64,000 nucleotides of DNA from Siphonodentalium dalli. Lineage: Eukaryota > Mollusca > Scaphopoda > Gadilida > Siphonodentaliidae. A model generated the notes under the pieces. It was not told where the DNA came from and made no database searches. It saw nothing but the letters and a program-made list of their open reading frames with translations. The position numbers and the translations under genes are program-made. The DNA lies in assembly GCA_032622095.1 (NCBI GenBank), contig CP136068.1:2891314-2955313 (forward strand), read 5' to 3'. Positions 56,662 through 64,000 of the stretch are shown here, in pieces; within the stretch, counting starts at the first letter, position 1, and each line of letters opens with the position of its first letter.

Positions 56662-58987
56662 TAAGCGACCTGTTTAACGAGGTTATGGGCCGGTACTTAC
56701 CGCGGTGATACCACCAAACTACCGCGGTTATCATTCTGTACCGCGACGGAGGGCGGTTGAGCCGCGGTACTGGTACGGTATTTTTACCGTTGGTCACCAT
56801 TTGTTCATATAACGGGAATTATTGTCTTAGCAATAAAAGACACAAAGTGGAACTCACGTATATCCAGGAAAAAAACACATTCTGCGCAAAAGCACGTGTC
56901 ACTGATTACGTCATACTGCAGCTGGCAGACTTTGTTAATATAGGGCACGGGGCACTTAAATTAAGATGTCGTCATGTCTTTTTATAACTGGCCTCAATGG
57001 GTGAAATAAATATTTTGTGTTTTGTTGATGGTGCTATTAGTAAAACTACACACGTGACGCGCGAATGGCTGTTTTGTGTTTTGGACACTTGTATTTCCAT
57101 TACTTCAATGCGTACGTTTGGCTTACATAATGCTCGCAGAAGGTAGTGAGACAAACGCTCTTTATTGCTACCGTATCGGGAATAAACTAACAAGGACTAA
57201 AACACACCGAATTCGATAATTATGTTACAATGTTAACCTCTGTATATATTAACCAAACAAACATATTTAGAGGTCAACTTTCCAACACCATGCATGTTTT
57301 CTTCCGAATAACGATTAGATAGGAATACCAGTATGTGATATAATTTATACTGCGACCCACCGAGAACTACAATATTGGTGATGATAACAACTTTACTTTG
57401 CTGCATGACATGTGCCACGCTTTCTTAGTTCATACATTTTATTCCCACCGACAAGAAATCTTCAGGCGCAAATGTTTGTAAATTGCTTTATTATTTCATG
57501 CATGCGTACAATCATACGTCTTGGCGACAATATACTATTTACGCGCCGATTAATGGCGATTATGTTTGGCATATGAACAAAACTATAGATTTGAACGAAT
57601 ATGAACATTTCTACAATGATCGCCGCCCTGGCCTCTAAGACTAAAATCGGACTCAGTGTTACTAATGCACCGTCCCCGCTGGTTTCGACCAAATTCAGAT
57701 AAATGGAGGATTTACTTTTCCCATTTTATAAGAAATTTAGATTTCGGAAACACAAACAAAACAAAAAATTCCGCATGAGTGGAAACCGATATAGGACATA
57801 TAGGAATCATTTGACGATATGTAAGATAGATGCTAACAACAAAACTATTACTCCACGGTGTTTTGCGTAATCCAGTCGCCGTAAGCAACTATAGCTGAGT
57901 TCAAAAACCGCCGACTGATTAAACGTGATGTACATGTACGTGTAATATTTGTAATCCGATTGCATTATTATTCATTTATATTCATTACGTATACGTAATT
58001 ACGTGCAGCTTACATGTATTCATTCAATACAAAAGTTATTCATAATCATTTACCTACCGTGTGACGCCTTGTTTCAGTCGTGTTCTCTCCGCGGTGGAGG
58101 GCCGTGAGCGGTAATTTGAACGCGGTTACGGAAAAACAGCGGTGTATGGCGGTAACGAATAGGCTACTGCCCACATAAATAGAAGTCTAATGATATCCCA
58201 CCCACCACCCCATCCCGCCACCCATAGTATCTTATGCGCCACAGGCGTTATTGGTGTTCGTTACAAATGGTGTTTGTGATTTGCAGTTAATGAATGTCAA
58301 TAAAGTTAATAACGATATTTATTCTGGGGACTATTTAAATAGTGTCGTTATCATTCAATTTAGGGATCACGTACATCTGAACATTGATATAAACTGTAGA
58401 TACGGGATTTATCGAGCTGTCTAAAATGGCCGAAATCATTTGTTCCCTTCCCGATAACCAACACTGATTACAAATAGTGTCATTTATGGGAATTTTTGGC
58501 AATAAAACGAGACTAGAAATGTTATTGTAATATTTTAATATTCACATTAATTGAAAAATGACTTTCTCAAAGTAACTTATACTTACCTTTACTTAATCTG
58601 GAAGCCCGTTATAATGGGCATATTTCCCGATACTCGGCTTTCATCTATTTCAATATTTTAATAATACACTTCACGGTACACAATCATGGACGGAGATCGT
58701 GAGAACGGTCGTCCTATTTTGAAAGATTGACGGTCAGCCATCGAATCCCGTCATTAACCTCGTTACAAAAATGCTACCGCGTAGCGGTAATGTCACCGCG
58801 TTTGTGCGGTGCATTACCGCGTGCCACCGCGCTACCAACATTCGTTACCGCTGCTAGTGCGGTGGTACCGTGAACGTCGCGGTGGTACCGCGGTACGCGC
58901 GTGGTAGTGCAACCGCGAATCGGCGGTATGTCGCGGTATTGTACCGCGGTAATAACGCATGTACACCTCGTTAAAACAGGTCGCTTA
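56662..58987. mobile_element. TIR element with TACCGCGGT subterminal arrays
   Basis: Termini TAAGCGACCTGTTTAACGAG and its near inverse complement at 58964..58987, possibly with a TA target. The left 120 nt contain several ACCGCGGT motifs; the right 200 nt contain a dense array of them with TACCGCGGTA variants. The interior at 58370..58610 is homologous in inverse to 61425..61670. No transposase frame. Confidence 0.78.
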
Positions 58988-59579
58988 ATTTGAGCAGTGC
59001 TGTATCTTAAATTCTTTGGCACATCCTACAGACCACATCCCTCATTTTCAAAATTTATCGACTCATGCAAAATACAATATGTCAACAGTAAACCCGTCTG
59101 CAGCGATCCGCGCTTTACATTTGTAGCTGCTGGCGGTAACCACGGGACAATTATAGATCATATTCTGATTCCAATTTATGATACACGCAGAATATCCAGC
59201 GTTAAAATTCAAATTTTTTAGTTCTGTTTTTAGCTCAACTTTACAACATAAAATTTGAGTTATTGCCATGGGTTGGCACCCATCCGTTCGTCCATCCTTC
59301 CGTCTGTCAACAATTTTCTTCGCCATGCCCTACAGGCCGCATTCCTCATCCGATCTTCGCCAAACTTCACATGTAGTTCAGATGTATACTATAAACAAAT
59401 TTTGAATTTCAATTAAAAACATGGCCACCAGCAGACATATTGGATATAAAATTTGAATCCATCGGTGATGAAAAACATACTTTTTGCATGACTAAATTCT
59501 TTGGCACATCCCTCATCCGATCATCACCAAACTCCATATGGATCTTCGGGCTGATCTTGAAAATTACTCTTTTGTTTTA

Positions 59580-59981
59580 TTAACCCTTTACCCAACAGAA
59601 GGGACCTGTGCCAATGTATTCTCTTATATATGCGAGTCGACCATAGGTCGCCTCGCATATATAAGAGAATGCATTGGCTTAACACATTAAAAATTATAAA
59701 ATTGTTAAAGAATGTAAGAAAAAATGTTAAAAAGTGTTAAAAAAAAGATTTTTTTTAGGCCAATTGCATTCTCTTATATATGCGAGGCGACCTATGGTCG
59801 ACTCGCATATATAAGAGAATGCATTGGCACAGGGCATAACTGTAACTATCACAATGTGGTCAAGGAGCCGGTTCCAATGATATCCATATTTGTATGGTTC
59901 TATTGAGACAGACCGAAGATATTTTAGGCTGTTGAAGCTTTATTTGGCCGGTTTTGGCCGGTTTGTTGGGTAAAGGGTTAA
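59580..59981 (-). mobile_element. TTAA composite MITE, complete, nested
   Basis: A 402-bp copy with TTAA at 59580..59583 and 59978..59981, two H1 hairpins (59608..59680 and 59758..59830) and the interior on the right. Confidence 0.87.
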
Positions 59982-60292
59982 ATCCTTTGGTACACCCTGC
60001 AGGCCACATCTCTCATCCGATGTCACCAAACTTAATATGTATCTTCGGGGTGACCTCTAGATGGGAGCCTCCTATTTTGACCGAAATTTGTTGAAATCAT
60101 GGCCGCCAGTGGCCATCTTGGATTTACTCTTTGTATGACTAAATCATTTGGCGCACCCTACAGACCACATCCCTCGTCCGATCATCACCAAACTTCATAT
60201 GGATCTTCGGGTGACCTCTAGTTTTCTTTTCTTGTTCTTTATCATTCTGTTCATTGCTCAGCAAAAAATTAACTTCTTCCAAAGTTGAGCTA

Positions 60293-60505
60293 CAGTAATG
60301 CCCTAAATAATCGACTCCCTAACCACAGCAGAATTATGGGTAACTTTATAGGATTTAGTCAGAAATATGGCTTGTTGCCATTCATCGGAAACCTCACACT
60401 GAGAGCTTTCCGATGAATGGCAACAAGCCATATTCCCGACTAAATCCTGAAAAGTTACCCATAATTCTGCTGTTGTTAAGGAGTCGATTACTTAGGGCAT
60501 TACTC
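60293..60505. mobile_element. CAGTAATGCCCTAA foldback MITE, complete, TA target
   Basis: A 213-bp near-perfect palindrome with TIR CAGTAATGCCCTAAATAATC and flanking TA (60291..60292 and 60506..60507). Centre ggaaacctcacactgagagc. It ends about 50 nt upstream of exon 16. Confidence 0.85.
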
Positions 60506-60557
60506 TATAGTGTCATTGGCACTTTCATTTTTTAAAATAATTTTAATATTTTTATAG

Positions 60558-60671
60558 ATGTGCAAAAAGTACAAGGAAAGTTTGGAAGACTTGACGAATC
60601 TTCTGAAGATTGATCCGAAAAACTCTGCAGCGAAGAAAGAACTGGATGTGGTGAAGAATTACTACAGGCAG
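60558..60671 (+). CDS. SPAG1: SPAG1 exon 16 of window, TPR block 3
   Basis: Acceptor tttttatag, donor gtgagt, phase 0/0, 38 codons. It encodes MCKKYKESLEDLTNLLKIDP then KNSAAKKELDVVKNYYRQ. This is TPR3 helix B plus the capping helix that closes block 3. Its last 30 nt with the donor are the seed of the 66-bp array that follows. Use of the second donor, after 60737, would add 22 residues in frame. Confidence 0.93.
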
Positions 60672-61060
60672 GTGAGTTGCCTCCCATATGGAGCCTCTCT
60701 CTATGAGGCTAATGTGGTGAATAATTACTGTAGGCAGGTGAGTTGTGAAATATATCAAACTCCCGAATAATTACTACAGGCAGGTGAGTTGCCTCCCATA
60801 TGGAGCCTCTCTCTATGAGGCTAATGTGGTGAAGAATTACTATAGGCAGGTGAGTTGCCTCCCATATGGAGCCTCTCTCTATGAGGCTAATGTGGTGAAG
60901 AATTACTACAGGCAGGTAAGTTGCCTCCCATATGGAGCCTCTCTATATGAGGCTAATGTGGTGAAGAATTACTACAGGCAGGTAAGTTGCCTCCCATATG
61001 GAGCCTCTCTCTATGAGGCTAATGTTATGAATAATTACTATATGTATGTGATATGTGAAA
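60640..61060 (+). repeat. 66-bp array of exon 16 end plus 5' splice site
   Basis: About six units. Each repeats the last 30 or so nt of exon 16 (GTGGTGAAGAATTACTACAG then GCAG), a donor (GTGAGT or GTAAGT) and 36 nt of intron (cctcccatatggagcctctc). The true donor is at 60672. Donors also occur near 60738, 60784, 60850, 60916 and 60982; the last unit has lost it. Confidence 0.93.
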
Positions 61061-61268
61061 TATAGTGCTCAGCTTTCTATCTTGGTTGGGGGGGTTCCCA
61101 TTTGGGTTTCGTGGAGTGAAGAGTTAGGCAGATGAGATTTGTTTTAAGGATTTTGTCATTTTCTGACTAAAAATGCTGTTACCTAGACCCCTAAAATGTT
61201 CCTTGTCTCTTACAATAAATTCTCACATAGTTATGCTCCTCTTTTTCTGATAAGTAACTGAACATATA

Positions 61269-62613
61269 CCGTACTGACCCGCGTTTAGGCCCAGGGGGCC
61301 TTTGTTTTATTTGAGCTAAAAAATCCAAGTGGGCTTAAACTCGGATATGGCCCTTTGCAGACCAAAAATCCTAAGAAATCAGGACATTAAAACTTATGAA
61401 AGCCGATCTAACGCCGATTATTTTGGAAATATACCGGCTTCCAGATTAAGTAAAGGTAAGTATTTATAAGTTACTTTGAGAAAGTAATTTTTCAATTAAA
61501 TGTGAATATTAAAATATATGATAACACTTTAAGTCTTGTAGTTTTATTGCCCAAAATTCCCATGTTAAAATGACACTATTATGTAAGCGGCAGTGTGGGT
61601 TATGGGTAAATCCCTTATCTTATAGTCTATAAGACGTCTATAGTTTATATCAATGTTCAGACTTAATCCGATTAGTAAAACAATAAACCCGGCGCTTTAT
61701 TCGTGATCCATTGTCCACATAGAGGATGTTACAATAGCGACTAATTGCATGTTTAACAAAAGCCAGTGAGTGTAATTATTTAACAGTACTGACAAAAGGC
61801 TTGTATTTCTGCTAAAACGTATAAAAAAGCACCATTCTGAACTCCTCGACCTGTGACCTCTGGGTGTGACGGAATCTGACGAGGTTTGCCGAATGAAAAA
61901 AGCACGTGTTTGAATATTTAGTGTTATTGTTCCTGAATTGTTTATGCTGTAAAACGTGAACAAAATGCAGTTTGATGTCGATAACCTTTATTTTGGTTTC
62001 GAGTGAATAACGTTGATGTAGTTTGGAAGACATTGGAATGACAAGTTCCCCCTTCTGTTCCATTATTATACCCACTGTGTGTTTACATAACCAAGAAGCC
62101 AGTTCTTTGTGTTTGGTCACATGCAGGAACATACCTACGGTGCGTTGTCACTGAACACGAAAAATATGTTTTTACAGTACTGTAGTTGAACAGGTGCGCT
62201 TTGATTTAAAGTATTGCACGCGCATAGCCGCACATGGTTTTTAAAGCTATACGCTGTTAGCGAGTGAGTTCTTTCGTATTTGGTTTCCCCCGGGAAGTAT
62301 AATTGAATAAACAAATGAGAATTTAAGATTCATTTTATTTTATTTTATTTAATATTATCACTTACCTACGAAGTATAACTTTCCATTTTTCGTGGCATTC
62401 TTGCCGTCACCGATCGTTTGCGAATATACTTCCCGTTTATATATTGGAATTATTTATTTGGGGAGTATCATTAGCAAATACTTACTTACCACTGCTGAAA
62501 TTGACCAAAATTTGGGGTGGGCTTAAACACGAATATACCCCTGTGATGGAATTTGGCCAAAAGATATGGGTGGGCTTAAACACGGGCATGGGCTTTGAAC
62601 CGGGTCAGTACGG
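61269..62613. mobile_element. TA-flanked TIR element with GGGCTTAAAC motifs
   Basis: TIR CCGTACTGACCCG and its inverse complement, with TA at 61267..61268 and 62614..62615. Subterminal GTGGGCTTAAACACG-type motifs occur three times. The core 61425..61670 matches 58370..58610 in inverse. No transposase frame. Confidence 0.8.
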
Positions 62614-62773
62614 TAGATCAAAATTATTTAGAGTAATAAAACATTATTAGGGAGCTTTAATAACTCAAATCATGAATTGACATGAAATTAGAGATTAATT
62701 GGAAACATATATACAATATTTACAACATAGTCATCATAGTTAATAGGAAATTATTTTCCATCTGTTTCTTTAG

Positions 62774-62915
62774 CAACTTGAAGAAATGAAAGACGTAGCG
62801 AAAAAAACAAAAGAGCAAGAAGCAAAACCAAGAAAGAAAATTGTGATAGAGGAGGATGATGCCGACTCAAATGAATCGACGCCGGAAGGATTCCAAGGAA
62901 CATGGAAACAAAAAC
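62774..62915 (+). CDS. SPAG1: SPAG1 exon 17 of window
   Basis: Acceptor gtttctttag, donor gtaaga. It encodes QLEEMKDVAKKTKEQEAKPR and then KKIVIEEDDADSNESTPEGF followed by QGTWKQK, a charged region corresponding to the KERRKIEIQEV segment of SPAG1. It ends in phase 1. The intended donor at 62916 is the first of 17 near-identical donor-like units, so the precise 3' border is less certain than for other exons. The RPAP3_C-like domain expected next is beyond the window. Confidence 0.85.
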
Positions 62916-63298
62916 GTAAGATACTCAACTTACTCAAGCAAAACGTAAGATACTCAACTTACTCAAGCAAAACGTAAGATACTCAAGCAAAACGTAAGAT
63001 ACTCAAGCAAAACGTAAGATACTCAAGCAAAACGTAAGATACTCAACTTACTCAAGCAAAACGTAAGATACTCAAGCAAAACGTAAGATACTCAAGCAAA
63101 ACGTAAGATACTCAACTTACTCAAGCAAAACGTAAGATACTCAATCAAAACGTAAGATACTCAAGCAAAACGTAAGATACTCAAGCAAAACGTAAGATAC
63201 TCAACTTACTCAAGCAAAACGTAAGATACTCAAGCAAAACGTAAGATACTCAAGCAAAACGTAAGATACTCAAGCAAAACGTAAGATACTCAAGCAAA
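62900..63298 (+). repeat. 20-bp array of splice-donor units, 17 copies
   Basis: Unit AAAACGTAAGATACTCAAGC, with a longer variant that adds aacttactc. The first copy is the exon 17 end and its GTAAGA donor; sixteen more GTAAGATACTC donors follow in less than 400 nt. Confidence 0.95.
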
Positions 63299-63400
63299 TA
63301 GTTTGTCTGTCATATGCAGAATGAGGTCCCCAGAGGCTGAATTTAGTGATGCTATCCCGCACAGTGGGCTAGCATCACCAAATTCACCCCCTTGTTCAGT
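63299..63400. repeat. H3 half element
   Basis: gtctgtcatatgcagaatga, a full H3 hairpin and no right end; truncated at cccccttgttc. Confidence 0.7.
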
Positions 63401-63414
63401 TCGAACAGCATTTT

Positions 63415-63660
63415 GGCATATCGAGATACATGATATTATATAACCTGATATGATACATGTATTTCAGCATTCTGTATCTCGATTCACCAGGGTATATTGG
63501 GATACATGATATTATATAACCTGATATGATACATGTATTTCAGCATTCTGTATCTCGATTCACCAGGGTATATTGGGATACATGATATTGTATAACCTGA
63601 TATGATACATGTATCTCTGCATTCTGTATCTCGATTCACCAGGGCTGTAGATATTTCAGT
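63415..63660. repeat. Tandem repeat, about 84 bp x 3
   Basis: Units of gatacatgatattatataac, tgatatgatacatgtatttc and gcattctgtatctcgattca. A more diverged fourth unit reaches 63745. No gene in the remaining sequence to 64000 except a degenerate H2 hairpin at about 63908..63978. Confidence 0.85.
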
Positions 63661-64000
63661 GCAGGAACCAGCTGTGGTTGTAGATGCACGATATTATATG
63701 ACCCAATGTGATACATGTATTTAATATTTTCTATCTCTATTCACTGGTACACTGATCGCAACTTCCATCCCTACTACGGGAGCTGATTAAAAGTGTTAAA
63801 TTTTAATCCAGAACTGACTTGTCATGTCTATAACTATAGTTAACACATGTAATGCATGCCACTATACTCAGTTATGCTTTGCATGTCATTCCTAATGGAT
63901 AACCCTTTATTGAGCCCCAGACAGAGAACAATGCACTGATGACTGTTGTCTGCTTGGGTCCGTGTGAGGCTCCATACAGGAGTGTTATAGAACTCTTTAT

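Larger units (their letters stand above)
59230..60540. repeat. AGCTCAACTT-family block interrupted by two MITEs
   Basis: Same family as 12025..12990 (catggccaccagcagacata, actaaatcctttgg units). It is interrupted by a TTAA MITE at 59580..59981 and by a foldback at 60293..60505, which splits the terminal GTTGAGCTA|CAGTGTCATTG. The insertion order can be read directly. Confidence 0.65.
1197..62915 (+). other. SPAG1: SPAG1 gene, internal 17 exons (partial at both ends)
   Basis: The gene is assembled from 17 exons that all have AG/GT borders and matching phases, giving about 889 open codons. The product resembles sperm-associated antigen 1 (DNAAF13), a cytoplasmic TPR co-chaperone that works with R2TP-like RUVBL1/2 complexes and is needed for pre-assembly of axonemal dynein arms. 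Seen directly: an N-terminal RVLRKD..SEWNNIENDL segment and TPRDYKEWDK motif typical of SPAG1, then three TPR blocks separated by charged linkers. Each block shows the N-N-R-A and A-x-x-D-C signatures of TPR pairs. The WREKLPPI motif after block 2 is also SPAG1-like. Missing are the start codon exon(s), upstream of 1197, and the C-terminal RPAP3_C domain, downstream of 62915. RPAP3 is the closest alternative, but it has only two TPR blocks. Introns range from about 0.7 to 12 kb and are filled with repeats. Confidence 0.93.

Noticed and set aside
60745-61065. 106-aa open frame with repeats of NYYRQVSCLPYGASLYEANV
   Set aside because: It is the 66-bp exon-end duplication. It begins after an in-frame stop relative to exon 16, so it is not a continuous part of SPAG1.
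1197-62915. RPAP3 rather than SPAG1
   Set aside because: Three TPR blocks, the TPRDYKEWDK motif and the DGPKWREKL motif favour SPAG1; RPAP3 has two TPR blocks.

Overview
This window is eukaryotic and intron-rich, and reads like a lophotrochozoan animal, most likely a bivalve or other mollusc. That is an inference from compact exons in long AT-rich introns, GT-AG splice sites, palindromic MITEs, minisatellites and short repeats rich in GTCCGTCCG. No bacterial gene layout, CRISPR array or prophage is present.

One host gene spans the window on the + strand. Seventeen exons (1197..62915, about 889 codons) join with consistent phases into most of SPAG1 (DNAAF13), the three-block TPR co-chaperone used for cytoplasmic pre-assembly of axonemal dynein arms. 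The order is the N-terminal charged region (exons 1-4), TPR block 1 (exons 5-9), an acidic/lysine-rich linker (exon 9), TPR block 2 (exons 9-12), a short linker (exon 13), TPR block 3 (exons 13-16) and a charged segment (exon 17). The first exon(s), promoter and C-terminal RPAP3_C-type domain lie outside.

Everything else is intronic. The intron at 7656..14636 carries five 102-nt copies of what looks like a C/D-box snoRNA whose guide fits U6 snRNA and predicts methylation of C60. The intron at 16922..29032 holds a full-length-looking non-LTR retrotransposon (22863..28089) with two overlapping open frames and all endonuclease and reverse transcriptase catalytic residues. The remaining introns are built from non-autonomous DNA transposons: TTAA-flanked piggyBac-like MITEs, TA-flanked MITEs, two hAT-like elements with perfect 8-bp target duplications, several foldback elements and nested combinations, plus about a dozen minisatellites.

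Two patterns stand out. First, four of the 17 exons are followed by duplicated copies of their own 3' end together with the 5' splice site; in two cases these expanded into arrays of 6 and 17 splice donors. Second, a small set of hairpin modules, named here H1 (about 73 nt, CCAATGCATTCTC arms), H2 (about 75 nt, GGGAGCCCC arms) and H3 (about 90 nt, AATGAGGTCCCC arms), recurs throughout. H1 and H2 sit inside transposons with unrelated termini, and several larger TIR elements carry clusters of short self-complementary motifs near their ends.
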